This document shows, in pieces, positions 8,441 to 17,773 of a stretch of 64,000 nt of DNA. This DNA is from Pedobacter sp. B4-66. Lineage in GTDB: Bacteria; Bacteroidota; Bacteroidia; Sphingobacteriales; Sphingobacteriaceae. A program made the translations under genes and the position numbers. The notes below the pieces were generated by a model. That model made no database searches. It was not told where the DNA came from and saw nothing but the letters and a program-made list of their open reading frames with translations. How positions within the stretch are numbered: position 1 is the stretch's first letter; each line of letters starts with the position of its first letter. The stretch lies in the NCBI RefSeq assembly GCF_018492665.1, contig NZ_JAFVME010000003.1:806001-870000 (forward strand), read 5' to 3'.

Positions 8441-9322
8441 ATGAAATTACTTGACGGAAAATTTGTATCAGAGAAAATAAAACAGGAAATAGCAGTTGAA
8501 GCTGCAGACTTTTTAGCAACTAGTGGTAGAAAGCCTCATCTGGTAGCCATACTTGTAGGTAATGATGGTGGAAGTGAGACTTATGTTGCCAGTAAAATGA
8601 AAAACTGTGAAAAAGTTGGTTTCCAGTCTTCACTGATCAGATACGATGTTACTGTTACTGAAGAAGAATTATTACAAAAAGTTAAAGAAATTAATCAGGA
8701 TGCTGGTGTTGACGGTTTAATAGTTCAACTTCCATTACCTAAACATATTGATCCTGAAAAGGTAACTGAAGCTATCGATCATCGTAAGGATGTGGATGGT
8801 TTTCACCCGATCAATTTAGGACGCATGATGCGTAATTTACCATGCTTCATTCCTGCTACGCCTTATGGCATCATGTTAATGTTGCAATCTTATGAAATAG
8901 ATACAGTTGGTAAACATTGTGTAGTTGTAGGCAGAAGTAATATCGTTGGTAGCCCAATGAGTATTCTTATGGCTCGCAATGCAAATCCAGGAAACTGTAC
9001 TGTGTCTCTTACCCATAGCAGAACTACTAACTTAAAAGAAATGTGTTTGCAGGCTGATATTATTATTGCTGCTATTGGCAAAAAGAATTTCATCACTGCT
9101 GATATGGTTAAAGCTGGTGCTATTATTATAGATGTAGGTATGAACAGAGAAACTTCTGAAACCACCAAATCGGGATACAAACTATACGGAGATGTTGATT
9201 TTGAGAACGTTGCTCCTGTATCGTCTTGGATTACTCCTGTACCGGGAGGTGTTGGCTTAATGACCATTGTTGGTTTATTAAAGAACACACTTGCTTCTGC
9301 TAAAAAAGAAATTTACGGATAA
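8441..9322 (+). CDS. folD: Bifunctional methylenetetrahydrofolate dehydrogenase / methenyl-THF cyclohydrolase
   Basis: 293 residues, full length. It interconverts 5,10-methylene-, methenyl- and 10-formyl-THF in the cytoplasm. Signatures are Y-V-A-S-K-M-K-N near residue 46, with the catalytic Lys, D-G-x-x-V-Q-L-P-L-P near 93, K-D-V-D-G-F near 122, the NADP-loop [11 protein letters not shown] near 165, and [10 protein letters not shown] near the end. Confidence 0.98.
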   Translation: MKLLDGKFVSEKIKQEIAVEAADFLATSGRKPHLVAILVGNDGGSETYVASKMKNCEKVGFQSSLIRYDVTVTEEELLQKVKEINQDAGVDGLIVQLPLPKHIDPEKVTEAIDHRKDVDGFHPINLGRMMRNLPCFIPATPYGIMLMLQSYEIDTVGKHCVVVGRSNIVGSPMSILMARNANPGNCTVSLTHSRTTNLKEMCLQADIIIAAIGKKNFITADMVKAGAIIIDVGMNRETSETTKSGYKLYGDVDFENVAPVSSWITPVPGGVGLMTIVGLLKNTLASAKKEIYG

Positions 9323-9346
9323 TTAGTCTTGTGAGACTATTATCAC

Positions 9347-9397
9347 ACTAATATTGTCGTTGTCCTGAAATAAATCCAGGACAACGACAATATTAGT
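9347..9397. terminator. 21-bp perfect inverted repeat, bidirectional terminator or repeat element
   Basis: Positions 9347-9367 are exactly reverse-complementary to 9377-9397, with a 9-nt AT-rich loop. It lies between the convergent folD and Rieske genes, as a shared terminator would. The stem is unusually long and the T-run expected for rho-independent termination is missing on both sides. Confidence 0.6.
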
Positions 9398-9406
9398 AAT
9401 TAGCCC

Positions 9407-9739
9407 TTATTTTCCAAACAACTTTTTAATCCAACTTTCTTTAAAGCCTACATAAACCCCATCAGTTCTTGTTTCTAACGGGTAAATATCTATATAATCA
9501 CCCTGCCCCTCACCTCCTCTTCCGTTTTCAAGGTTATATTCCCAACGGTGAATTGGACAAATGAGGTTTCCATTTTTACACCAACCTCCGCTTAAAATAC
9601 CACCGGCATGCGGACAAGTATTTTGCACTACAAAAAGCTTTTCTTGATGTTTTACCAGGCAGAGCTTTTTACCTTCTACATTAATCTGCTTCACAAACTC
9701 CTCCTCGGGTATTTCTGTCTCTATTTTATGCCACTTCAA
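9407..9739 (-). CDS. Rieske-type [2Fe-2S] ferredoxin
   Basis: 110 residues, a single Rieske domain. The cluster ligands are C42 and H44 in N-T-C-P-H-A-G-G and C61 and H64 in C-P-I-H-R-W-E-Y. There is no signal peptide, so it is soluble and cytoplasmic, resembling the ferredoxin partners of ring-hydroxylating oxygenases or NirD-like proteins. No oxygenase or reductase lies next to it, so the redox partner is unknown. Confidence 0.9.
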   Translation of the reverse strand: MKWHKIETEIPEEEFVKQINVEGKKLCLVKHQEKLFVVQNTCPHAGGILSGGWCKNGNLICPIHRWEYNLENGRGGEGQGDYIDIYPLETRTDGVYVGFKESWIKKLFGK

Positions 9740-9869
9740 AATCGAACTCTAATTAAATTTCAAACAACTATTTTAAAATCAATGATTAAAATAATCATGA
9801 TTTCTTCACAGATAGGTCATTTATATCTGCTCAATATACATATAATCTAATTTCCCTCGGATATTTATT

Positions 9870-9877
9870 TAACTTTG
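9870..9877 (+). promoter_or_regulatory. -7 element before queE
   Basis: TAACTTTG matches TAnnTTTG and ends 11 bp before the queE ATG. Confidence 0.55.
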
Positions 9878-9888
9878 CAACCTTATAT

Positions 9889-10512
9889 ATGGCACATCAA
9901 ATACCAGCAGACGGCACACTACTTCCTTTAATGGAAGAGTTTTACACGATACAAGGAGAAGGATTTAATACCGGTAAAGCAGCTTATTTTATTCGTTTAG
10001 GCGGTTGTGATGTGGGTTGCCACTGGTGTGATGTAAAAGAAAGCTGGGATGCAGAACTTCACCCACTTACTTCATCTGATGATATTGTTACCAAAGCGGA
10101 TACATTTCCAGGAAAAGCTGTTGTGATTACCGGTGGCGAACCTCTGATTTATAATCTTGATTACCTTACTAAGCGTCTTCGTGAGAAAAACATATTGACT
10201 TTTATTGAGACTTCGGGCGCATACCCGCTATCTGGTGAATGGGATTGGATTTGTCTTTCACCAAAGAAATTTAAAGCACCAAGACCTGACATTACTCCTT
10301 TCGCAAATGAGCTTAAAGTAATTGTATTTAACAAAAGTGATTTTGAATGGGCAGAGAAATATGCAGAGACAGTTTCGGATACTTGTAAACTTTATCTGCA
10401 ACCGGAATGGTCTAAATCAAAAGAGATTACTCCTTTGATTATTGATTATGTAATGGCCAATCCTAAATGGGAAATTTCTTTACAAACACATAAATATTTA
10501 AATATACCATAG
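9889..10512 (+). CDS. queE: 7-carboxy-7-deazaguanine synthase
   Basis: 207 residues. A radical-SAM enzyme that converts carboxytetrahydropterin to 7-carboxy-7-deazaguanine on the path to preQ0 and queuosine. The cluster motif is the C-x3-C-x2-C form (C-D-V-G-C-H-W-C) near residues 40-47, preceded by F-Y-T-I-Q-G-E-G and followed by the SAM-binding I-T-G-G-E-P near 82. The other de novo genes (queC, queD) are not in the window; the yhhQ transporter is. Confidence 0.94.
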   Translation: MAHQIPADGTLLPLMEEFYTIQGEGFNTGKAAYFIRLGGCDVGCHWCDVKESWDAELHPLTSSDDIVTKADTFPGKAVVITGGEPLIYNLDYLTKRLREKNILTFIETSGAYPLSGEWDWICLSPKKFKAPRPDITPFANELKVIVFNKSDFEWAEKYAETVSDTCKLYLQPEWSKSKEITPLIIDYVMANPKWEISLQTHKYLNIP

Positions 10513-10562
10513 GTTTTCTCGCTATTTCGCTATATTTAATATTCTCGTTAATATAAGCGTCA

Positions 10563-12464
10563 ATGAAGAAAACGTTACTCTTATTCTTCTTATTCTTTAT
10601 TACAATATATGCTGGTGCACAAACCAGCAGTGTGAAAAAGGCGCAAACGAACTTCGACAAAGCTCAGGATTTTTTAAAGCAGGACAACTATGACCTTGCT
10701 GTTTCTGCTTTACAGGAATCTGTAAAAAAAGATCCATCCTTTCAATTTGCCTTTGTTCAGCTTGGCGACATTAATCGCAGAACCAAAAAATTTGAGGCAG
10801 CTAAAACTGCTTATACAAGTGCTTTAAATCTTGGTGTAGAAAAAGCTGATCCCCGTTTATTTTATGGTTTAGCCGAATCCGAGTTAAACACCGGCGACTA
10901 CTCTAATGCATTACAACATATCCAACTCTTTATTAAAAACTACAAAGGCAATGATAAAGATTTCACTAGTAAGGCCAACAAGTACCTTAAAGATTGTGAA
11001 TTTGCTGTTTTAGCAATAAAATCTCCCCAAAAGTATGAACCCATTAATCTTGGAAAAGAAATAAATTCGAGTTACAGAGACTACTTTCCTTCTATTACTG
11101 CAGATGGAGAAAAGCTGATTTTTAGCAGAAATATAGATGGAAACGAGGATTTTTTCATCTCTCATAAGGTCAATAAAGAATGGACTACTCCTACTCCATT
11201 AAGTGACAAAATTAACACCTCAAAATTTAATGAAGGGGCCCAATCCATTTCTCCAGATGGATTATACTTGTTTTTTACTGGTTGTAATAGGCCCGATGGC
11301 TTAGGTAGATGCGATATATACGTTAGTCATAAAGAAGGTAATAACTGGGGTGAGCCTTTTAATCTTGGAGCTCCTTTAAACTCTCCATTCTGGGATTCGC
11401 AACCTGCAATTAGCCCTGATGGTACCACGCTGTATTTTGTAAGCAATAGACCAGGGGGCTTAGGTGGTTATGATATTTGGAAAAGCACATTAAAAGGTGA
11501 TGGATATTGGGATACTCCTCAAAACCTTGGTCCTGAAATAAATACACCATACGATGAGCATACTCCATTTATACATCCTGATGGAAAAACGCTTTATTTC
11601 TCATCTGATGGATGGCCAGGATTAGGAAACAAGGATATTTTTTTAAGCAGATTAGATGATACAGGTCATTGGGGAAAGCCGGAAAACATGGGTTACCCGA
11701 TTAATACGTTTAACGAGGAGACCGGCTTAATTGTAACTCCAGATGGCACAGAAGGTTTGTTTTCTTCTAACTTAAAGGGAGGATTTGGTGATATGGACAT
11801 CTACCAATTCAAAATACCTGAAAACAAAAAGCCACTTCCAATTACTTATGTTAAAGGGATTGTAAAGGATAAAGAAACGGGGGCATTTTTGGAAGCACAG
11901 ATTCAGATAGTGAATCTAAAAAATGAGAAAACAGAATACAACGACTATACTTCTAAAGAAACAGGAGGTTTCCTTGCCGTAATGCCAATTGGGGGAAATT
12001 ATGCATTTAATGCTAGCTCTGATGGCTATCTGTTTCATTCTGAAAATTATGAATTAAACAATTCCTATACGAATAAACCCTTTCTGCTAGAGATTTTACT
12101 TGAAAAGCTAAAAGTAGGTACCAATGTAATCCTGAAAAACATATTCTTTAATACCGATCAGTATAATTTGCTACCTGCATCTGTTACTGAGCTAACGACT
12201 CTTGTTGATCTGCTAAAAAGCAACGCAAATATCAGTATCGAAATACAAGGGCACACCGATAATGTTGGAAATATAAAAGATAATGAAAAACTATCTATGC
12301 AACGTGCAAAAGCAGTTTATGATTATTTATTAGAAAATAAAATAGCAGCTGAGAGACTAACCTACAAGGGGTATGGCGAAACAAAACCTATCGCCCTTAA
12401 CAATACTGATGAAAATAGAAAGCTAAATAGGAGAACCTCTTTTATAATAAGCAAGTTACAATAA
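10563..12464 (+). CDS. OmpA-family protein with TPR, PD40 beta-propeller and regulatory-like domains (PorE-like architecture)
   Basis: 633 residues. A signal peptide (about 1-19, ending A-G-A-Q) has no lipobox Cys. Then come TPR helices (about 22-135), a beta-propeller of WD40-like PD40 blades (about 165-415, with repeated S-P-D-G-T-x-L-Y-F and G-G-x-G-x-x-D-I units), a carboxypeptidase-regulatory-like beta-sandwich (about 430-515), and a C-terminal OmpA peptidoglycan-binding domain (about 530-633, with G-H-T-D-N and N-R-R-T). The domain order is that of PorE, the type IX secretion protein tethered to peptidoglycan, but PorE is a lipoprotein. No other T9SS gene is nearby, so the precise role is open. 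Confidence 0.85.
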   Translation: MKKTLLLFFLFFITIYAGAQTSSVKKAQTNFDKAQDFLKQDNYDLAVSALQESVKKDPSFQFAFVQLGDINRRTKKFEAAKTAYTSALNLGVEKADPRLFYGLAESELNTGDYSNALQHIQLFIKNYKGNDKDFTSKANKYLKDCEFAVLAIKSPQKYEPINLGKEINSSYRDYFPSITADGEKLIFSRNIDGNEDFFISHKVNKEWTTPTPLSDKINTSKFNEGAQSISPDGLYLFFTGCNRPDGLGRCDIYVSHKEGNNWGEPFNLGAPLNSPFWDSQPAISPDGTTLYFVSNRPGGLGGYDIWKSTLKGDGYWDTPQNLGPEINTPYDEHTPFIHPDGKTLYFSSDGWPGLGNKDIFLSRLDDTGHWGKPENMGYPINTFNEETGLIVTPDGTEGLFSSNLKGGFGDMDIYQFKIPENKKPLPITYVKGIVKDKETGAFLEAQIQIVNLKNEKTEYNDYTSKETGGFLAVMPIGGNYAFNASSDGYLFHSENYELNNSYTNKPFLLEILLEKLKVGTNVILKNIFFNTDQYNLLPASVTELTTLVDLLKSNANISIEIQGHTDNVGNIKDNEKLSMQRAKAVYDYLLENKIAAERLTYKGYGETKPIALNNTDENRKLNRRTSFIISKLQ

Positions 12465-12490
12465 CTTCTTTAACCCATATAAAAATAAAA

Positions 12491-12514
12491 AAGCGGTTAA
12501 ATAACCGCTTTTCT
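12491..12514. terminator. Bidirectional terminator between the OmpA-like gene and kdsA
   Basis: AAGCGGTT and AACCGCTT pair around an AAAT loop, with A-rich and T-rich flanks on the two sides. The hairpin overlaps the kdsA stop codon, so it can end both convergent transcripts. Confidence 0.8.
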
Positions 12515-13312
12515 TACTCTTATTAGTTTTACCAAAAGATCTTCCAGCAAATCGAGATGCAACATATTAGCACCATCTGATTTTGCATTTGTAGGATCAG
12601 GGTGCGTTTCAATAAACAAACCATCTGCCCCTACTGCAATTGCAGCTTTAGCAATAGTTTCTATTAATGCTGGTTTACCACCTGTAACTCCACTGCTTTG
12701 ATTTGGTTGCTGTAATGAATGCGTACAATCCATCACAACAGGCACTCCAAAAGATTGCATTTCAGGCAAGCCACGATAATCTACAATAAGATCCTGATAT
12801 CCAAAAGTATTACCTCTATCTGTAAGGATTACTTTGTTATTGCCTGCTTCAACTATCTTTTCTACCGCAAACTTCATTGACCCAGCTGATAGAAACTGAC
12901 CTTTTTTTACGTTTACAACTTTATTTGTTTTTGCCGCTGCAATTAGCAAATCAGTTTGTCTGCACAAAAAGGCCGGAATTTGCAATACATCTACATAAGC
13001 AGCAGCCATAGCGGCCTCAGCACTTTCATGAATATCTGTTACTGTTGGTACACCAAAAGTTTTGCTTACTTTCTCTAATATTTTAAGTGCCTTTTCGTCA
13101 CCAATCCCTGTAAAGGAATCTCCTTTAGAACGGTTGGCTTTGCGGTAAGAACCCTTAAAAATATATGGTATCTGTAGCTTATCTGTTATTGTAACTATCT
13201 TCTCGGCTATTCTCATGGCGATTTCTTCACCTTCTATGGCGCAAGGTCCAGCCATTAAAAAGAAATTACCTGATTCCTGATTTTTTAAATTATCTAAAGG
13301 GAAATTGATCAT
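12497..13312 (-). CDS. kdsA: 3-deoxy-8-phosphooctulonate synthase (KDO-8-P synthase)
   Basis: 271 residues, full length. It condenses phosphoenolpyruvate with arabinose-5-phosphate in the cytoplasm, the first committed step to KDO of lipopolysaccharide. Signatures are A-G-P-C-A-I-E-G near residue 21, K-G-S-Y-R-K-A-N-R near 54, V-T-D-I-H-E near 96, and L-T-D-R-G-N-T-F-G-Y near 163. It follows recQ by 14 bp on the same strand. kdsD, which supplies arabinose-5-phosphate, begins just beyond recQ in the opposite direction. Confidence 0.97.
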   Translation of the reverse strand: MINFPLDNLKNQESGNFFLMAGPCAIEGEEIAMRIAEKIVTITDKLQIPYIFKGSYRKANRSKGDSFTGIGDEKALKILEKVSKTFGVPTVTDIHESAEAAMAAAYVDVLQIPAFLCRQTDLLIAAAKTNKVVNVKKGQFLSAGSMKFAVEKIVEAGNNKVILTDRGNTFGYQDLIVDYRGLPEMQSFGVPVVMDCTHSLQQPNQSSGVTGGKPALIETIAKAAIAVGADGLFIETHPDPTNAKSDGANMLHLDLLEDLLVKLIRVRKAVI

Positions 13313-13326
13313 TTTTGCTTTTATTG

Positions 13327-15516
13327 TTAATTACCTAGTTCTGACATGAATTTAATACGCATTAGCTGTATTTCTTCACGCGAATAATCTGCTTCTCCAA
13401 GCTCTTTTAACGCCTCATCTATAGAGTCGTTCTCTGCAGATTGAAAATAGTCAAATACTTCATCCTGACGGTCCTCATCTATCACCTCATCTACAAAGTA
13501 GCTTAGGTTTAGTTTAGTGCCAGAGTTTACAATTGCCTCAACCTCTTTAAGGATATCATCATAAGTGATACCTTTAGATTTAGCAATATCCTCAAGTCCA
13601 ATTTTTCTATCTATGTTCTGAATAATAGAAACTTTCAGTTGAGATTTATTAGCCTGAGTTTTAATGATCAGGTCAATCGGGCGCTCAATATCATTATCTT
13701 CTACATACTTTTTGATGAGTTCAAGGAAAGATCCTCCGAACTTAAGTGCTTTACCATGGCCAACTCCGGAGATCTGCTTAAGCTCCTCCATTGAAATTGG
13801 ATAATGGGTACACATTTCTTCAAGCGAAGGGTCTTGAAACACAACAAAAGGAGGTACATTCTTTTGCTTCGCTATTTTCTTTCTCAGATCTTTAAGCAAT
13901 TGCAGTAATTGAGCATCTACTGCCCCAGTGCCATGCTTAACATCATCCTCATCATCATCTGCAGCACTTTCAATTGGCTCGTTTAGTACAAACTTAAGGG
14001 AGTATGGATTTTCAATAAAGCTCAATCCACCATTAGTTAATCCAAGCAAACCGTAATTGTCGATATCTTTAGATAGGAAGTTATTTAGAACAGCTTGTCG
14101 TATAAGCGATTTCCAATGGTTCTCGCCCTCTACAACTCCTAAACCAAATTCAGGAAGCTTACTATGTTCATAAGCAATTGTTTGTGCGGTTTCATTTCCT
14201 AAAATAATGCTCAATATATGTGCATCATCAAACTTCTCTCCTATTTTCTTTATCAGTTTTAACAGAACCAGCAATGATTCTTCTGCTTCAAATAGTTTTT
14301 TCGGTTTCTTGCAGTTATCACACATACAATTACAACCGGTTTCATTAAAGTTCTCTCCAAAGTAATGCAGGATTTGCTTTCGACGGCATACTCCAGATTC
14401 GGCGTAATCAATTACTTCCTTTAATATCTGAGTTCCTATTTCACGTTCAGATACAGGCTTGTCTTTCATGAACTTAGCAAGCTTATCTACATCCTTTTGA
14501 GCGTAAAAAGCAATACAAATTCCTTCACCACCATCACGTCCGGCTCTACCGGTTTCCTGGTAATAGCCCTCCATACTCTTAGGTATGTCGTGGTGGATTA
14601 CGAAACGAACATCAGGTTTATCTATCCCCATACCAAAAGCAATGGTGGCTACAATAACCTCTGCATCCTCCATAAGGAACTTATCCTGTGTTTCGGCTCT
14701 AACCTTGGGTTCTAAGCCCGCATGATACGGGAGGGCTTTAATACCGTTAAGGTTCAAGGTTTCGGCAACCTCTTCCACCTTTTTACGACTAAGGCAATAA
14801 ATAATACCCGATTTACCAGTATTATATTTTATGTACCTGATGATCTCTTTAATAACATCCCTCTTAGGCCTGATCTCATAAAATAAGTTTGGCCTGTTAA
14901 ATGATGATTTAAACAAGGTGGCATCAGACATTTGCAGGTTCTTAATGATATCCTGCTGAACTTTAGGTGTTGCAGTTGCGGTTAAGGCTATAATTGGAAT
15001 ATCTTCACCCAGACCTTGTATCACCTGTCTTATCTTTCGGTACTCAGGTCTAAAATCATGTCCCCACTCAGAAATACAGTGAGCTTCATCAACCGCCACA
15101 AAAGAAATCTTAATCAATTTTAAGAAATCAATATTGTCTTGCTTAGAAAGTGACTCCGGGGCAACATATAACAATTTTGTTTGTCCGCTTAATAAATCAC
15201 TTTTAACCTGAGTAATTTCAGCTTTATTTAAGGAAGAATTTAGAAAGTGCGCAATACTATCACTTCCTCCAAATGCCCTTAACTGATCCACCTGATTTTT
15301 CATCAGTGCAATTAATGGCGATATTACGATCGCAGTTCCCTCTTCCATCAAAGCTGGCAACTGATAGCAAATGGACTTCCCCCCACCCGTAGGCATTATA
15401 ACAAACGTATTCCTTTTTTCAAGAATATTCGTGATGATAGACTCCTGATCACCTTTAAAATTATCAAAACCAAAAAAGGTTTGTAAGTTGTCAAACAACG
15501 ACTTTTTCACATCCAT
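13327..15516 (-). CDS. recQ: ATP-dependent DNA helicase RecQ
   Basis: 729 residues. The SF2 helicase core has Walker A P-T-G-G-G-K-S near residue 43, D-E-A-H near 139, the aromatic-rich loop after it and the C-terminal helicase motifs G-R-A-G-R-D-G. The zinc-binding C-x-x-C cluster lies near 380-400, the RQC domain follows, and an HRDC-like domain is near 540-610. A further acidic extension (about 650-729) is common in Bacteroidota RecQ. It acts in recombination and fork repair. Confidence 0.97.
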   Translation of the reverse strand: MDVKKSLFDNLQTFFGFDNFKGDQESIITNILEKRNTFVIMPTGGGKSICYQLPALMEEGTAIVISPLIALMKNQVDQLRAFGGSDSIAHFLNSSLNKAEITQVKSDLLSGQTKLLYVAPESLSKQDNIDFLKLIKISFVAVDEAHCISEWGHDFRPEYRKIRQVIQGLGEDIPIIALTATATPKVQQDIIKNLQMSDATLFKSSFNRPNLFYEIRPKRDVIKEIIRYIKYNTGKSGIIYCLSRKKVEEVAETLNLNGIKALPYHAGLEPKVRAETQDKFLMEDAEVIVATIAFGMGIDKPDVRFVIHHDIPKSMEGYYQETGRAGRDGGEGICIAFYAQKDVDKLAKFMKDKPVSEREIGTQILKEVIDYAESGVCRRKQILHYFGENFNETGCNCMCDNCKKPKKLFEAEESLLVLLKLIKKIGEKFDDAHILSIILGNETAQTIAYEHSKLPEFGLGVVEGENHWKSLIRQAVLNNFLSKDIDNYGLLGLTNGGLSFIENPYSLKFVLNEPIESAADDDEDDVKHGTGAVDAQLLQLLKDLRKKIAKQKNVPPFVVFQDPSLEEMCTHYPISMEELKQISGVGHGKALKFGGSFLELIKKYVEDNDIERPIDLIIKTQANKSQLKVSIIQNIDRKIGLEDIAKSKGITYDDILKEVEAIVNSGTKLNLSYFVDEVIDEDRQDEVFDYFQSAENDSIDEALKELGEADYSREEIQLMRIKFMSELGN

Positions 15517-15560
15517 TTCGTGTATAAAATATTCAGTGCTATTTTTACTTCAAAATAACA

Positions 15561-15568
15561 TAATTTTG
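15561..15568 (+). promoter_or_regulatory. -7 element before kdsD
   Basis: TAATTTTG fits TAnnTTTG in the divergent gap between recQ and kdsD, 37 bp before the TTG start of kdsD. Confidence 0.5.
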
Positions 15569-15605
15569 CACAAATTCAAAGCATCAATATACTAAATAAT
15601 TCTGT

Positions 15606-16571
15606 TTGAAAAGTAAAAAATCTATTATCGACGACGCTGTTAGCACTTTACAGTTGGAAGCTCAGGCAATTTTAGGCTTAATTGAGAACATAAATGACGA
15701 TTTTGTTAAGATTATTGACCTAATTATAGCCAGTGAAGGGCGTGTAATTGTAACTGGAATCGGCAAAAGCGCCATTATTGCGCAAAAGATTGTAGCAACT
15801 TTTAACTCAACAGGTACTCCGGCAATTTTTATGCATGCGGCAGATGCAGTACACGGAGACCTCGGAATGATCCAAAAAAACGACATTGTAATCTGCATAT
15901 CTAAAAGCGGAAATACTCCTGAAATTAAAGTATTAACTCCGCTGCTTAAGCAGGCTGGAAACGTAATGATCGGCATGGTTGGTCAGCTGAATTCTGATTT
16001 AGCCATGCAGGCAGATTTTATATTGAACACATCAGTAGAAAAGGAAGCTTGTCCTCACAACCTTGCTCCTACAACAAGTACTACTGCACAGCTAGCTATG
16101 GGTGATGCATTGGCTATTGCTTTGTTAAATTCACGTAATTTTAATGAAGATGATTTTGCACGCTACCATCCTGGTGGAGCACTAGGTAAAAGGCTATACT
16201 TAAAAGCAGGAGATATTGCCCTGAAGAACGAGAAACCAAGTATTCATCCCTCTGCTTCTGTTAAAGATGTCATAATAGAAATTAGTCAAAACCGTTTGGG
16301 TGCCGTTGTTGTTATTGAAAGCAATGAGATTTTGGGGATAATTACTGATGGTGATATTCGTAGAATGTTAGAAAAACATTCTAATTTAGCCGACATTAAA
16401 GCGAGCGACTTAATGAACCCTAATCCAAAAAAGGTAGATAAGGAGATTTTAGCCATGACCGCTTTAGATATGATTAAAAACAATAACATTACGCAACTAT
16501 TGGTTACTGATAACGGAACCTATTTTGGCATGATACATTTTCACGACCTTTTACAGGAAGGTATAATTTAA
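15606..16571 (+). CDS. kdsD: Arabinose-5-phosphate isomerase (KpsF/GutQ family)
   Basis: 321 residues from a TTG start. An SIS domain (about 35-170, with G-I-G-K-S and S-K-S-G-N-T) is followed by two CBS domains (about 205-320). It converts ribulose-5-phosphate to arabinose-5-phosphate for KDO synthesis. manC follows 20 bp downstream, so the pair forms a small sugar-precursor operon. The next ATG lies inside the conserved SIS domain, which makes TTG the only sensible start. Confidence 0.95.
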   Translation: MKSKKSIIDDAVSTLQLEAQAILGLIENINDDFVKIIDLIIASEGRVIVTGIGKSAIIAQKIVATFNSTGTPAIFMHAADAVHGDLGMIQKNDIVICISKSGNTPEIKVLTPLLKQAGNVMIGMVGQLNSDLAMQADFILNTSVEKEACPHNLAPTTSTTAQLAMGDALAIALLNSRNFNEDDFARYHPGGALGKRLYLKAGDIALKNEKPSIHPSASVKDVIIEISQNRLGAVVVIESNEILGIITDGDIRRMLEKHSNLADIKASDLMNPNPKKVDKEILAMTALDMIKNNNITQLLVTDNGTYFGMIHFHDLLQEGII

Positions 16572-16591
16572 AAGATACTGTAACATCAGAT

Positions 16592-17683
16592 ATGAATAAT
16601 AACAATTACGCTTTAATAATGGCTGGTGGGGTTGGAAGCCGTTTCTGGCCTGTTAGTAGAACAGAATATCCTAAGCAATTTATTGATTTTTTCGGTGTTG
16701 GTAAAACACTAATACAAAGTACATACGAACGTTTCTTAAAAATCTGTCCGCCAGAAAATATATTTGTAGTAACTAACGAAATATATACGCACATCATTAA
16801 GGAACAACTTCCTGATTTGAATGAAAATCAAATTCTGGCAGAACCTATTATGAGAAATACAGCTCCTTGTATCTCTTATGGATCAATGAAAATTGCTCAA
16901 ATTAACCCAAATGCCACTATCGTAGTAGCGCCTTCTGATCATACTATTACTAATCAGGATGCTTTTATTGCGGCTATTGAACAATCTTTAAAGGCAGCAT
17001 CTGAAAATAACTGCCTGATTACTTTGGGAATAAAACCGAGCAGACCTGATACCGGTTATGGCTATATACAATACACGGGAAATTCGTTAAAAACTGACGA
17101 ACAAATTCATAAAGTAAAAATCTTTACTGAAAAACCCAATTTAGACCTGGCAAAATCCTTTGTTCAAAGCGGCGATTTTTTATGGAATGCGGGTATTTTT
17201 ATCTGGTCAGCTAAATCTATCAATGAAGCCTTTTCTAAACATTTACCTGATATGTATGAGATATTTCATCAGGGAAATGGCTTATATAATACAACTAACG
17301 AAATTGAGTTTATCGGAAATGCATACTTGCAATGCACCAATATTTCTATCGATTTTGGCATTATGGAAAAGGCAGACAATGTTTACGTACTTCCTGCTGA
17401 TTTTGGCTGGTCTGACCTTGGAACATGGGCTTCAATATATGACATTGCAGAGCACGATTATGTTGGCAATGCGGTAATTCCAGCAGAAAAAGTGATGATG
17501 TTCAACTCATCTAACTGTATGGTAAACGTTCCAAAAGACAAATTGGTTATCCTGCAAGATTTACACGACTACATTGTCGTTGAGTCAAACAATACACTAT
17601 TAATTTGCCCGAGATCTGAGGAACAAAGCATAAAACAAATTGTTGCTGACGTTAAATCTAAATTCGGAACAAAATACATTTAA
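16592..17683 (+). CDS. manC: Mannose-1-phosphate guanylyltransferase
   Basis: 363 residues. The nucleotidyltransferase domain (about 1-280) has M-A-G-G-V-G-S-R-F-W-P near the start, A-P-S-D-H near 115, F-T-E-K-P near 177 and F-G-W-S-D-L-G near 270. A short left-handed beta-helix tail follows, and the ManA-type isomerase domain of the long ManC form is absent. It makes GDP-mannose for glycans, probably including the polysaccharide encoded on the right side of the window. It is co-directional with kdsD. Confidence 0.95.
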   Translation: MNNNNYALIMAGGVGSRFWPVSRTEYPKQFIDFFGVGKTLIQSTYERFLKICPPENIFVVTNEIYTHIIKEQLPDLNENQILAEPIMRNTAPCISYGSMKIAQINPNATIVVAPSDHTITNQDAFIAAIEQSLKAASENNCLITLGIKPSRPDTGYGYIQYTGNSLKTDEQIHKVKIFTEKPNLDLAKSFVQSGDFLWNAGIFIWSAKSINEAFSKHLPDMYEIFHQGNGLYNTTNEIEFIGNAYLQCTNISIDFGIMEKADNVYVLPADFGWSDLGTWASIYDIAEHDYVGNAVIPAEKVMMFNSSNCMVNVPKDKLVILQDLHDYIVVESNNTLLICPRSEEQSIKQIVADVKSKFGTKYI

Positions 17684-17706
17684 CTTACTAAAGTATAATC
17701 TTTTAG

Positions 17707-17750
17707 CACATCCGGATCTGGCTTAAACCAAATCCGGATGTGTTGTTTTA
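17707..17750 (+). terminator. Terminator after manC
   Basis: CACATCCGGAT (17707-17717) pairs with ATCCGGATGTG (17732-17742). TGG/CCA extends the stem inward after one mismatch, and a T-rich tract follows. It ends 31 bp before the Hsp70 ATG. Confidence 0.75.
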
Positions 17751-17773
17751 TTTACATCAATTTTACTGTTGCA

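Noticed and set aside
8890-9288. 132-residue minus-strand ORF inside folD
   Set aside because: It mirrors the well-conserved folD reading frame and has no start or domain support of its own.
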